The notes under the pieces: generated by a model | Seen by the model: the letters and a program-made list of their open reading frames with translations, nothing else | What the model was told of the DNA's origin: nothing | Databases searched by the model: none | Program-made: the position numbers and the translations under genes | Source: Psoroptes ovis | Taxonomy: Eukaryota > Arthropoda > Arachnida > Sarcoptiformes > Psoroptidae | Direction of reading: 5' to 3' | Assembly: GCA_002943765.1 (NCBI GenBank) | Contig: PQWQ01000014.1 | Span: 806,001 to 870,000, forward strand | DNA: 64,000 nt | Shown here: one piece after another, positions 13,913 to 27,229 of the stretch | How positions within the stretch are numbered: position 1 is the stretch's first letter | How the letters are laid out: each line of letters begins with the position of its first letter

Positions 13913-15075
13913 ACATGTCAAACGATATTTGTTTCACCGGTATTCGTTTTCAGCACCAAAAAAATAAAAAAAATTTCAATTTTTTTCACTCATTTTGTTT
14001 ATTTGCTGTCATTTATAAATTGGAAAAATTTGAATAAAATTTCACTTTTCAACCAAAGCTCGATTCAATAATCATTCATTTATTCGATAATCATTTATTT
14101 ATTATTTCAAAATTTATTTGTTTGTTTTTCGTTTAAAAAATAAATGAAATAAAATAATTAAATTTGTAATTACATGACAATTAAATTTAATTTGATTTTT
14201 CAAAACATTGTTTTTTGATTTTCTAATCGTCACAACGTACTCAAATGGAAAAAAAATGGTGATAAATATGTTTTCGCTTTCATTTGTTTTCGTATGTAAA
14301 TGTTTTCCAAATCATTGATGCGAAACAAATTCAATATAATTTTTTTGGATTTTTTATTGGAAAAATTTTTGTTTTTTTTCTGCTCAAAAAAAATGCTGTC
14401 GACATTATGGAAAATCAATAGTGAAATTCAATGAAATTCAATTGGAGAAATGCAATTGAATGGATAAAGTTTTTTTTTAATTTTAAGAATGAAAGTGTTT
14501 TTTGCTTCATTTGTTGTTGTTGTCACTGTTGTCACCAACATTTCACCAATTATGCGACAATTTGAATATTGAAATATTGTTGTCGCTGTTGTTGTTGTTG
14601 CTGTTATTGCGGATAATTTGATAAGATTTTAAGTGTGATTAGATTGCGTAAGTATTAGCGATTATTATTCGAAGCCATTATTTCATTATTGCCTTGTCAT
14701 TTTGCTCACCTGTTGCATATGCTTGAAATCTTAAATATTATTAAAGAATTTTTGAAAATATTTTTCATTAATTTTGTCTTGATTTATTGTGATTTGATTG
14801 ATTGAGTAAAAATTCCCCATGTTGTTCAATGAATTTCATTGTATTAAATTGTATTTTCTTTCTATTTTTTTTTGTTTCGTTGACTTTTGCAGCAGCAAAC
14901 AATTTCAATGATAAAAATCAATATCAAGAAGGTGTGTTCGAAATATTGAAAAATAAATGAATGAAATAAATGAAAATTATAACAAATTTCTGAACAATAA
15001 AAATAAAAAAACTATAAATTAATCAATAAATTATGAATAATTTTTCAAAAACGAAAGTGAAAATGAATGATTATG

Positions 15076-15101
15076 ATAATAATAATAATAATAATAATAA
15101 A
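15076..15101. repeat. (ATA)n microsatellite
   Basis: An uninterrupted ATA/AAT trinucleotide run of about eight units. Similar runs occur at 24419-24443 and near 62440-62470. Confidence 0.85.
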
Positions 15102-17428
15102 GGTGTTTGATTATTATTAATTGATATGAATTGATTTGATTTGATTCATTTTATTTATTGATATATTTTCTTGATTGATTTTATTTTTTTCGATCATTTT
15201 ATCGCTACTTTTGTTTTCATTTGTTTTCAATAATTTCATTTCGAGCATGAAAATCGATGCAAATATCAATGATTTCTATCGAAATGTTAGGCATTTAGGC
15301 GCATATACAAAATAATAATTATGAATATTTATAGCTTGGATAATTCAAAAAAATTCAAATTAAATTATTTATTCGATATGTATAAGTATTTATCATTATA
15401 AGTACAGTTATATCGAAGATAATGTGTTCAAAACAACAGTGAATAGCAAGTAATTTGAATCCAATTTGAAAACAATTGTTTTCCAATTGTTATTACAACG
15501 ATTATTTATCCATTTTTTTACTTTCAATTTAAATTAAAATATCACAAAAAAAATCGAAATCATAATATTGATTGTGTTGTAAGCATTGATTGTGTATGAA
15601 TCGATTGATTGATTCGATTCAAATTTCTCCCATTTTAATTTTAGGGTTATATCCTTACATTATACTTTCAATGATGGAAAAAAATAGAATTGTGAATCGT
15701 AAAAGAACAAGAAAATGAAATCACATTTTGTAGATGTTTTGTTGGATAGAGTTATCCATTTCTCTCTTCAATTCCAACCTTCTATATTTTCCAATCTATT
15801 AATTCTCATATTTTTTATCCAATCCAATGATAATTCCAAATCTAAATTTAAAATTTTTTTTTTCTTGTTCCACATGCGACTGTAAATGTTTCGAAAAAAT
15901 TATTATTATTCAATTTTTAGGGTGAGGTTACTTTTTCCATGTTCGTTGCATGAATGATAGAAAATGAATATGGAGAAACAGAAATTATTGATATTTTTGA
16001 ATACAATCAAAAATGGAAAATGTTTTCCATTTTATTTTCGGGTATAGTTTCAAACAACAAAACAAATGAAAATTATTTCCCGAAATGTATTTTGTATAAT
16101 TTTGTGTAGTTTTTCAAATTTTTTTTTTTTGGGCTTGAATTTCGGGTGAAAATGTTTGAAATTATGTGTGTTTGTGTTTATTTTCATTATTTGAAATGTT
16201 TTTTTGGAATAAATTCAAAGAAAATTTAGAAAAATATGTGCAAAACTATTCGTGATAATGATATCTTAAATTATCGAGAAAAAAATACTGAAAAAAAAAT
16301 TCATTTGATTTGTTTGGTCGATGTGTGTGTATGTGTCAAGCACCACAAGTCAGCGAAATGCACATCGAAAACATCTTTATCACCATATTGTCTATTGCTT
16401 CAGGGCCGGTTTTTTTCTGATTCATTCATTCATCATCGTTAATCAGTTACTTTGATGTTTGAAAAACAGAGAAAAGAGCTAAACAAAGTCATTGAATGAT
16501 GTTTAAAATATGTTTGTTTGTTGATCTGTGGTTTGTTTGTTTGTTTGTTTTGGGTTATTTCATTTCATCTCATCTCATATCGTTGGTTTATTTATTTACT
16601 CAACCATTTTTCTTGTTGCCCATAAACTACATTTTTATCGAAGTTTTTTGCTTGCTTTTCTACTGACCGTTAACTGACATTAATAATGACAACGAAAAAC
16701 AGCCTAAAAACAACTGAAACAACAGCCAAAAATGACAAAAATCATTTTTTGAATGAAATCAAATTAAGAAATAAATAAGAAATTTAATTTTTTCTTAAAC
16801 CAAAAATAAAACTAGTTCGATGAACTTGATTCAACTTGATTCAATTTTTTCGGTGTTTTATCAGATAAAATTAACAGTATACTTGTTAATAATACCGATA
16901 CCAATACCATCACCATCATTCGACCATAAATAAACAAAAATGACCATTGAATAGAATTAAGTAAAGAAACTGTTTGAAATATATTATTTATAATCACACA
17001 CACAGGTAAGATATGATCGTTGGTTGGTTGGTTGGTATACATAATGTTTTTGATTATCATTATCATTTGAAATTATCATTTTTTTTTGAAATTATTATTT
17101 CTTATGATATTTCAATATCATCTTTGGATAATTAATCCGATTTCTTTCGAAAAAATACTTAGCAAGTAGTAAGCAAAGTAAAATATTTAATAGAAAAATA
17201 AAAAATAAATAAATTTCAGGTAAAGTGAAATCTAAATTTGGTTTTTTTTCTTCTTCTGAATTCAAACCAATGATCGCTATGAATGTATGAAAATCGATGA
17301 TTTATGGTTAATCATATTTATATTTAGATTTTAAATTAGAAATTTTTTTCGAAAAATATTTGATTTAGATAATAAATTTAATCATGAAAATTTTTTCCAT
17401 ATTAAACTACACGCACACTTATCCATAT

Positions 17429-17512
17429 TATCGGGTTGTCCGAAAAGTTGCTGTCAATTTACCAATTGAAAAACATTTGAAAATTGGCAAAAACTTTTCG
17501 GACAACCTAATA
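17429..17512. mobile_element. Mariner-type MITE, hairpin type B
   Basis: An 84-bp TA-flanked unit beginning TCGGGTTGTCCGAAAAGTT and ending CTTTTCGGACAACCTAA. The core reads CTGTCAATTTACCAATTG then AAAACATTTGAAAATTGG. The inner arms pair as well as the termini, so the unit can form one long hairpin. Confidence 0.87.
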
Positions 17513-19259
17513 TATTTCATTATATGCACATGTCTGAGCACATATCCATGATATATTTGAAAATACAAAAAAAATTTTATGTGATTTTCATGCAATGAAT
17601 TTGATTATTAAATTGAAAATTATTGAAATTTATATTCATCATTTTTCGTATTATTTCCAAATTTGATTATAATTGATTGACGATCAATGAATGATGATCA
17701 TGATTATAAATGATTATCATTGATGATGATGATGAACATATTGGAAATGACGTTTTTTCTATCTCAAACATTTAATTTTAATATTAATTTCGATAAATTA
17801 TGATTGCCATCTGTAATTTGTTGCTGCTTGCGAACAGCAACATTGAAAATTAGAAATAACTGTGCTTATTGTCGAAGATCAAAAAAAATCCGAAGGGGAA
17901 AAAATATAATCATCAAAGGAAACGAGTTAAGAACAGAAAAAAAATATGATAATTTCAATCTGATAATTTAATCATTTGTATTCATTTTTATTAGTTAATT
18001 TATTAAAAAAAAAATTTGAATTGTTTGAATTTATATTTTCCTTATTATTAGTGATGAATATGTACGTACAACACATGTGAATGATTGAATTGAATGAATA
18101 ATGAATTGAAAAAGTCTATCAAAAATCAACAATTGAATTAACTTGAGAAAGCTTTACAATATATTTTCTATGAGACTACGTCATTTATAATGTATTTTCA
18201 CTGAAAATACGTCCCCCGGCAGTTTTTCAATGAAAGAGCATTTCAATGTATTTTCAATAGTATTGAATGTATTTTTTATGGAGGCTAATGTATTTTCTAT
18301 GGCACTACGGTCCTTTATAATGCATTTCAGATGCATTTTTCAATCATATCGCATGGTGAAAATTAGAAAAATTTGAAATGTCGAAAAGATTCATAAATCT
18401 ACAAAGATATTGAATTAAATTCAATTATTTCTATTCGGAATCCGATAATGACGACAAATGCGTATCCAAGACAGCAATAATAGAAAATTTTCAATTTTAC
18501 CCGGTTTTCATTATCAAATTTATTTATTTTTTTTTCAAAATTAAAATTAATTTCTACTGTTATTTAAAAACATCGAAAAGACATCATTTCATCAATTCAT
18601 GTTTGACGACATAAACGAATGAATGGATTAATATTAGAAATCAAAAAAAAAAAATTTATTTTATTCAATTTCTCTCTACCAATTATCATAACAAAATAAT
18701 AGATTCGTCAAGCTATTATTATTGTATTGTATTGTGTATTTAAGTTAATAAAATCAGCTTGACAATTACAATTCATATTCAGCTTCATATATATGTTCAC
18801 TCGATTAATCGTTTGATCAATCAAGTTTTCTTTATATTTTCGTTTAAAAAAACAAATAAATAGTAGAAATCAAAATAAATGATTGGCTAAATCACATTCA
18901 TCACTTTGTAAACTTTGAAAACTTTGAAAGTTTAAGAGAGAAAAGGAAAATTAAAGAATTTCATTTTATAAAATCTTTATGAAGACATAATATTTCATGA
19001 ATCAAACGAATCGACATTAACGCTACCATTACATTTAAAAATTCAAATAAAATGAAATGAATTTAAAAATTTGAAAAATTGTCATTTTCAAAATACTGAA
19101 GAAAAAAATAAATAAAATTCCCATATTTGAGGCTATAGCCATCATCACATCTTATCATTTCATTCCAAATTCATCGTTTTATAACGATTCCGAATTTTCC
19201 TGTGATAAGAGAAAATTGATCAAATCAAATCAAATTGAAAAAATAATAATAAAAGTGAA

Positions 19260-20217
19260 AACCTTTGGATATTTTTCGCTTCTTTTGATAGTGATTTCAT
19301 TGATTCATTCATTGTAAGTCAGAAGAGTAAAAAATACTAAGTGAAAAGAAAATATTATTTCTTTTAGTCAAAGAGAAAATTGTGTTAAAGTGTTAAATCA
19401 TCGAAATCATTCATTGTGATTATTATCATTGAAATCAATTGTTCAGTTTTTGGATTTATTCAATTTCCATTTCATCCAATTCAATTTAATTCAATTTGCC
19501 ATTTATGTTATCGTCAACTTTAATTTTCAAATGTTTTCTGGATGCTTGATGCTTGATATTTGATGTTTGATTTTTCCATCAAAAATCAGCCTGAACATTC
19601 CAAAAAAAAAAATTTTGGACATTCCATTCTAAAGCTACGAATACTCTTCAAATCCTTTACCATTCTTCATTCAAATGTTATCATGAATCTGCTGCTTCGG
19701 ATCAAGTTCATTCCACAATAATCGTCATCAAAGTGTTGTTATTGGTGATCGGTGCTTGTACATATATCGATATGTATATCGTCAATCAAAAAAAATTTCA
19801 AACAGCAACAATCAATGTGTGTGTGCGTATGTGACAATCATATTTAATTTATTAATTTATTTGATTTTTTAAATTTGTGCCGAATGAACAAGAAAAAATA
19901 AAAATGTTAATTTGATAAATTACAAATTCAAAAATTAACCATAAATATTTCAATCAATCACTTGACGACAACACACACACATATTTTTTTTCTTGATCTT
20001 CTTCATCCATTGATTTCTTGTTCCAAAAAGAAAAAGAAAAAAACTTTGACAAATTTTTTAAATTTCAATTTCAAATCATTTCAAATAATTTAAAATATTT
20101 CAAAGTCTCTCCATCTCTCTCTTTGTGTGTGTGTGTGTTTCACATTGAAATCAAGATATCAAGATATCGAGATCAAGATCATCAGCGATAGTAAAAACAA
20201 GACGTTTACATACACTG
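19260..20217 (+). other. Possible promoter / 5' UTR leader exon
   Basis: The base composition here is more mixed than in the flanks, with fewer homopolymers. A clear donor (CACTG then GTGAGT) sits at 20218. No long frame is present, as expected for a leader. The nearest good plus-strand acceptor in front of a start codon is at 27207-27210 (AAACTCACAG), 19 bp before the ATG of the corin-like gene. I infer that this may be that gene's 5' UTR exon across a ~7-kb intron; it could belong to another transcript. Confidence 0.3.
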
Positions 20218-23200
20218 GTGAGTATCGAAAATTTGAATTAAATTCAAATTAAATTTGTATTGAAAATACGAGTTTAAATTATCTGAATAGTTTTGGATTT
20301 ATAGGAATGAAATTGATCGTTTTCAAATAATAATTTTTTTATTCATAATTTCAAAATTCAATTTCAAGCTTTGAAGAAAAATTGTCCTAAGAGTTTATTA
20401 CAAGTAAAACATATTATTTTCCATCAATTTAAATCGCCTACATTCAATATATATATGTGTTCATGATTGTCCAAATGATGTAAAGGTCCGAGAAATTTAA
20501 CACATTTTTGTGTTTGTTTGTCCACTATTGTGATAATATTTTTAATCATTTTTTTCCAGTCATTTTTCCATTTATTTTTGATTTTTTCAATTTTTGAACC
20601 ATTTGTTTGATTGTATTTTTCTGTTGTTCATATTAATTCCAATGATTGAAATTTGTCCGTGAAATTATTTCATTTTTCTTTCAAATTGTTTCTGATATTT
20701 GCTACCATTTATTCATTTTTTATTTTTATTTTTTTCAAAAATAATCATTATCATGATCATTTATGGCTTATAATAATAATAATAATTATAATAAATAATA
20801 ATGATATGATTGTTTATCATTAACTTTTTAAAAATGATAAATGAATAAATGAATGAATTATTCCAATTTTATTCATCATTCAAGTTTTTTTGTTTGAGTT
20901 TCATAAATTCATTCCTTTCATTCATTCAGTTGCCACTTGTTTGTTTCATATTTTTCGATTCATTTTATAGCATTTCATTTCATTTCGAGCTACAAACATT
21001 GTTGTTTTTGTATAATGAATTATTTTTTCATTAATTTGTTTCATTCATTTTGAATTTAAAAAAATGAAAATGAAACAGATTCTAATATGGATAATGGTTA
21101 TCTTTGTGTGTACAGATGGTTTTATGTTTGGTCAAAAAACGTGAAATCATATGAATTCAAATGATTCAAAAAGGATGATATTCAATTCGCCATATATTTT
21201 AATCATGGCATATTCATATGCGATGGTGATGATCATGATCATGATAATAATGATTTCATCGTTGAAATTTTCCCCCTCGAAAACTTGATTGTATCTCGAT
21301 TATCTTTCGCGCACCTGAAATCATAACACATGTACACTTTGATTGAAAATTGATTGATTTCAGAGCAATAATTATTGATGGAATTTAAGTGGAATTAAAA
21401 TTCAAACATAAAATCGATTTAATATTTTAAAAATTATCACTTTGGAAAACCTCAATGTTGTGGTCGACAATTTTGGCTGCTGTCGTTCAAAAATAAATAT
21501 TTCTTCATTTCATCTTTGCTCAATTGACTAAATATGTTCAAAATGACTGAAAATTTTTCGAAAATCAAATTCAATTCGTTTTTTATTTTTCGTCTCCAAC
21601 GAAAGGAAATATTGATTATTTATTGATTAAATTGCAATTAATACAAGCTGTACACAATAATTGATCAAAATTAAATACAAATTAATCAATTAAAATTCTC
21701 CTATTTCACTTTCTAGTTGACTTTCACAGGAAATTTGTTTGATTGAATGAATTGAAATGAAAAAAAAATGAAAACAAATTTGAGTTGAACAAAAAAAAAT
21801 ATCGTTGTGTTTCCATTGAAAATCTTTGTTATTTCATTTGTTTTTCGCTTGTCAAATACAATGTTTTAAAATTGAAATCAAATAAAATCAAATTTGAAAT
21901 TCCATGTTAAAAAAATGAAAATTTGCAATTCAATTCAACCTAAGGTAATAATGCTGATAATAAAATTGAAATTAGAGATTTCAAAAAAACAAAATTTCAA
22001 TTTTAATCGATAAAGATTTATTAGATTTAAAGCGATTTAAAGCGAAACAAACAAACAAACAGTGATTAAATTGGACTTACTAATCACTAATCACTTTTAT
22101 CATCATCAATTATCGATCGACATTTATCAACAGTAATAAAAATGTGCGGCAAAGCACTAAAGATTGATGGATTATTTGAGATAATATTATCATAATAATC
22201 ACTGATTGACCGAATTTGAAAATTAATCCTGATAGAAATAATATTAGGTTGTCCGAAAAGTTCATTCCGCTTAATCAATAGAGTCGCTTATGAAAATTGG
22301 CCAGAACTTTCCGGACAACCAAATCTAATAAAACTTGTATTGATTAGATTTACACAATTATCATTATATTTTTCTCCAAATTATAACACAAAAATACAAA
22401 TACTAATTAGTTTAATTGTGAAAAAATGAAATTTTTTGTGGGATTATTTCCACTAAATTTCTGTCGTTTTTGTGAAATATATTACAAGAGAAAAGTATTA
22501 AAGCGAAAATTTTTCGATTGAAAATGATTACAACTTGGTCAAATATATTACATTGATTAATAGTATTTTAATTGATTTTTTTTCTCCGAACATTGTTAAT
22601 TAACACGTGTTTTTTCCATTTGATTATTTTCTTAAATTTTTTCCGGCATTTTTTCTCTTTACTCGTACAATTTTTCAATTGATCGCGCACGTATCAATTC
22701 AATTCAAACATTTATTCTTTCAATTCAATGAATTGGCAGTGCATATGCCATTAAATGAAGATGTTCAACGATTGTTTTTTTTCTTTTTAAATGGAAATCA
22801 ATTGATTATTTTCTCAAACAAATTTTCATATTTTTCAGATTATTCAATGATAGCTTAAATACCTTGAACAATTACAATTACAATATCGACAATAAGTAAC
22901 GGATTTCCCTGAATATAAAACTACATTTGTCTATATTTCTTTTAATGGTTTTCGATTTCAAATCAAATGAATTAGCTTTTGCTGACTCTCACTTTCACTC
23001 ATTCTTTTCTCTGTAATAAATCGTTTTGTTTTTTTCAGTTTTTTCAGTTTTTTTTGTTGTACAAAATTGGTTCAAAACTCTATGTGTTTGCGGCTAATCT
23101 TTGTTTATTTGATTCGTTATTTTTATTTGAAATTTTTCTCTCATTTTTTCTCGTAGAAAAAATTCAAATTTACACAAATTTTGCGATGCAAACACTTGTG

Positions 23201-24540
23201 TACATACACACATTCAATGATAATTTAATGCATGCAAACAAACAAACGAAAAAAAACACGTACAAACACACGTATTGGATTGAAATTTTTTTTCCATTTT
23301 TTCAATTATTTCTTTTTAAATTTGAAATGAATTTTTTCTTCTTACTTTTCATTATCTGACTGAAATCAGTCATTTATTTATTTATTTGTTCATTTTTCAA
23401 TTCAAATCTGCTTCATTATTCATTCATTCATGAAGAAATATGTTTGAAAATTCTTGAATCGTGTGTTCACAAATATTTGAATCAAATATCATTCAAAATT
23501 CAATCTAGTCATAAGGTTTTTTTTTGTGTTGTTGGATTTTTGTTGCTTGGCTGCCGAAGAAAGCATCTGAAATCATTTTCATTTTTAATTTTTTATCATT
23601 ATTCATCTGTGTTTCATTATCAATTTATTTGTTTTTCTACCATTATAATCCTTAATAAGTAAATAAATTTTATTATTTGAAAATTATTGTTTAATGTTTT
23701 GAATGAAAATTGAATAAATAAATGATGGAAAAAGAAATATGTAACAATTGAATTTTGAATATATAAAATGAATAATACACACACAATAATAGTGGAAAGC
23801 CTTAAATGATATTCAACAAGTGTTTGTTTGGCTTTTTTTTCAAAAGAAAAAATATATTCACTTATGTAATAATCATGATTATCATCATCGTTATTTGACA
23901 ATCAAATATTCAAATACAATAATCAAATATTTAAATATAATAATAATTCATCATGTGTGTGTTCAAATATGAACATTTTCTTCAATGTATTCAATGACTT
24001 GAAAATTTTCAAATACGTATTCATACGGTGCAAATGCCAAGGCAGAGCACCAAAATAAAGATTTATTATTATTATAATACGTATTCATGCAAAATTTTTC
24101 ATTCTTTTTTCTTTGTCAAATTTTTTTTGAATGCATTTATTCATATAATTTGGGTTTTTTCTTTCTTAAAATCTATTCACATAATTCTATCCGTTTTTTT
24201 TTGTCTAATTCAATAATCATCAATGATAATCGCTAATCACATTCATCAATTGTAATAATCAATTTGTCCTTCTCTTCGTAAAAAAAAAACATTGTGTATA
24301 CTTTATTTTTGGTGTGTCTATTGTCTTGATAATACAATCGGATACTAATAAAAGTAAATTTAATGATGGGGAAATGATAATAATTGAAAAATAATAAATA
24401 AATTTCAATATTAATCAAATAATAATAATAATAATAATAATAATTCAATATTGAAATAATGCACCGAAGTTATGCAATAGTTATTATTACCTAATTTCCT
24501 CTGTTATTTTTAAAATTTCAAATGAAAAATCACAACAAAA
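20218..24540. other. Putative large intron / non-coding region
   Basis: AT-rich non-coding sequence with one MITE (22242-22324) and an (ATA)n run at 24419-24443. The open frames here, including one of 126 codons at 22979-23359, are Phe/Leu-rich products of T-rich DNA with no domain-like pattern. I see no supported gene. Confidence 0.5.
22242..22324. mobile_element. Mariner-type MITE, type A
   Basis: An 83-bp unit that starts at a TA and reads TTAGGTTGTCCGAAAAGTTC. Its core is CCGCTTAATCAATAGAGTCG and it ends CTTTCCGGACAACCAAA. The right-hand CTAATA is changed to CAAATC, so the right TA is lost. Confidence 0.86.
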
Positions 24541-25311
24541 ATGGATTCATTCAATAGAAATGATCATAATTTATCACCACCACCACCACCAATCACACCG
24601 CCATCGCCACAAGCTCATTCAGCTCACCATCATCATCATCAACATCGTTATCAATCACATTCACCAACAATGGGCATTAGAACACCAATAGTATACAATA
24701 GACCTAAATCAGAATTTTCAGCCAATCAATTTAATTATTTTTTCAAACAACAGCAACAACAACAACAAAATAAATCACATTCATCAACATCAATACAAAT
24801 GAATCCAAATAAAAAAGATTATTATTTTTCACAGCCATATTATCCATATTATTATCGACAATTTTATTTGAATAATTTCAATAACTTTAGTATTGGTGGT
24901 AAATATCACTTGTCACCTGGTTATAAGCGAAATGATTTATTGAAAGATAAAAAACCCGTTACAATACCGATAACATTATCAACGACATTATTTTCAAATC
25001 ACAATCAAAATCTGCAGCATTCAAATCAAACAAATGATAATGATGACACTCATAAATTTAATCATAATAATAGCAATGAAAATCAACAAAAAAATTATAG
25101 AAAAAGAATGAAAAAACTAAGAAAAAAATCCCGACAAAACGACCCGACAGATGATAACATTAAAATGTTATCAATAACCAATAATATCAATGATGAATTA
25201 AGGTTTGAATCGATAGAGTTGCAAAAAATTTTCAGTGAAAATCACAGTAAAACAAAACTGTGTTTCATCAATCTTGTTTCAAATTATAATTTATTCATAA
25301 TTAAATTTTAA
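24541..25311 (+). CDS. Intronless low-complexity protein, function unknown
   Basis: A single open frame of 256 residues starting at an ATG. The N-terminus is proline-rich (PPPPPITPPSPQ), followed by His, Gln and Asn runs, a Tyr/Phe-rich segment near residues 95-120 (YYFSQPYYPYYYRQFYLNN), and a strongly basic stretch near 190-200 (RKRMKKLRKKSRQ) that could bind nucleic acid or act as a nuclear signal. I recognise no domain, signal peptide or membrane segment. Codon choice and the mixture of polar and aromatic residues are more protein-like than the surrounding frames. An AATAAA follows at 25636. If the leader exon at ~20217 splices to 27211, this ORF is nested inside that intron on the same strand. 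It could instead be an internal exon or not translated. Confidence 0.5.
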   Translation: MDSFNRNDHNLSPPPPPITPPSPQAHSAHHHHHQHRYQSHSPTMGIRTPIVYNRPKSEFSANQFNYFFKQQQQQQQNKSHSSTSIQMNPNKKDYYFSQPYYPYYYRQFYLNNFNNFSIGGKYHLSPGYKRNDLLKDKKPVTIPITLSTTLFSNHNQNLQHSNQTNDNDDTHKFNHNNSNENQQKNYRKRMKKLRKKSRQNDPTDDNIKMLSITNNINDELRFESIELQKIFSENHSKTKLCFINLVSNYNLFIIKF

Positions 25312-27229
25312 TTTTTCTACTAAATGAAAAGCTATATCGTCATAGTGCTTATTAGCTATTCATCTTTGAGGTCACCAATAATTAAGACAGTGTTTGTGAA
25401 GATATGTGAAAAGATCTTCTTTAAGATCTTTAAAAGCATCACAAAAATTTAATTAAAAAAATTCAATTTCAAGTTTTCAAAGATTTTTTTTTTTTGAAGA
25501 GTATCGTTGAAAATCTTGATCGATCAGAAGAAAAATCAGATCTCAAAAATGCAAAAATGTGATGGACACATTTTATTTCATTCATTTTAAATGTGTATTG
25601 AACATTGAAATGAAATTAAATTTTCAAAAAGAAAAAATAAAATCATTTCGGATGATTTTTTTAGGATACAAAAACCATTCAATTTTCATTGAAAAGTTAT
25701 TTTTAAATTTTTGATTAGGTCATTTTTTGGATGTTTATTTTCAATGTTTAATTTAGAAAAAAAAATATTGTCATCAATTCGTAATTAAAAATAATTCATT
25801 ATTCGTGGATTATTTTATTTTCATTTTTTGATTTTGGATAATTTTCATTTTTTTTTTTTCACCATGATTCGTCATGGTATTTGGAAATTTTTAATTTTCG
25901 ACATTAATTTTCCATGTTGAGATTCATACCAACACCGAAATTTCATTTGAAAATCACACACACACAGAGAAATCATTTTGCAAATAACGGATTCGTTTCT
26001 CCTGATTATCTGTATCTATTTTTGATTTTAATTTAATGAAACATACGAGAGAGTGAATTCAAAAAAAAAAAAAAAAATAAAATAAAATAAAATAAAATAA
26101 ATATTTCTCAATTCACACACAAAAAAATATTAGGTTGTCCAAAAAGTTCTAGTCGATTTTTATGAGCAACTCTATTGACTAAGCGGGATGAACTTTCTGG
26201 ACAACCTAATAAAAATAAACTATGAATGAAATGAACGAATGAATCGAAAACGAATGTGCATGTTTGTTTTAAGCAAATGTGTTTGTGTGTGTTTGCTTGC
26301 AAATTGATACACATTTTGATCGATTGTTAAATTGAATGAATAAATATTTGAAGAGAAGTTAATGATGGCCTTAAGGAAAAAGGACCGAAAGAAATCAAAG
26401 TATTCTTCTCGATCGATGATGATTATGATGATGATGATATATTTTGTCTTTGCTTCGAAATCACATCTCCAAACAAATCCATTACGTTGATTTTGTCCAA
26501 TTTTGGTTCTTTTGAATTATTTACTTTTATTTCATTTATTTATTTATATTTATTTTTGGTCATCTCTTTCAATGTGATTTTTTTGGCAGATTTTTTCAGT
26601 GTTTGACGCTTAACAAGTTTTATTTATTTATTTATTCATTTATTTCATTTATATTTTCAAATTTTATTTGATTTTGAATGTTGTTTTGAATGGTTTTGAA
26701 TTTTTAGAAATGTTTGTCTCTGTGTGTGTTTGTGTGCGTCAATGTGTTTGTTTAATTCATGTTCAAAACACAAATTAATGTGATTTTTTAATTTCACATT
26801 TTATTTGTTTGTTTGTCGCGTATTTATTTTTTCAAAAACTAAAAAAAATGTGAAAAAATAAACATTTTTTTTTCTGAAATTTAAATGTTTGTTTGATTTT
26901 GATTTTTCTCGGTTTATTAATCGGTGGTTGGCTTGAAACCTGTTCAAATGTTTTCGAGATTTATTATTTTTCATTGATTGTTCATTGAGAAAGGGTTAAA
27001 ATTTTTTTAAGACTTTGAAGATTTTCGTTAAATGAAAGTCCATTGACTTGTTTCACATTTTTCAAAAATCTGTGTTAAAGAATTTGAAATTCTTTCATCA
27101 AATTTTCAATTTCAACAAACAAAAAATGTTAAAATTATACGATATTATTCTTAATTAATCACTTTTAATTTTCATCAAATTTAAATTTGTTTTGTTAATC
27201 AAACTCACAGATCATCAACATCATCCAAA
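25312..27229. other. Non-coding stretch before the corin-like gene
   Basis: It holds one MITE (26128-26211), an (AAAAT)n tract at 26061-26102 and a short inverted repeat (AAAGATCTT / AAGATCTTT at 25410-25431). The acceptor of the corin-like gene lies at 27207-27210. No gene is seen. Confidence 0.55.
26128..26211. mobile_element. Mariner-type MITE, type A
   Basis: An 84-bp TA-flanked unit from TTAGGTTGTCCAAAAAGTTC to CTTTCTGGACAACCTAA. The core has AGTCGATTTTTATGAGC and TCTATTGACTAAGCGG. Both TA duplications are intact. Confidence 0.88.

Larger units (their letters stand above)
12501..19259. other. Non-coding region after CDK8
   Basis: After the CDK8 3' UTR I see no gene I can support. The region holds three MITEs (13033-13116, 13832-13912, 17429-17512), an (ATA)n tract near 15076-15101, a weak splice-flanked 39-nt segment (14893-14931), a minus-strand frame with a hydrophobic stretch (16812-17066), and a duplicated short motif block (18162-18330). 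The rest is AT-rich simple sequence. Confidence 0.55.

Noticed and set aside
16990..17225. CAG/GTAAGA (16995) and CAG/GTAAAG (17220) zero-length splice sites, as in recursive splicing
   Set aside because: Matches are short, the polypyrimidine tracts are weak and no host intron is established; chance is the simpler explanation.
22087..22278. Minus-strand frame reading through a MITE
   Set aside because: Half of it is the MITE terminus (NELFGQPNIISIR); the same peptide recurs at other MITE copies (26108-26314, 62842-63072), so it is repeat-derived.
22979..23359. 126-codon plus-strand frame rich in Phe, Leu and Ser
   Set aside because: The composition is what T-rich DNA gives by chance, and I see no domain, conserved block or splice context.
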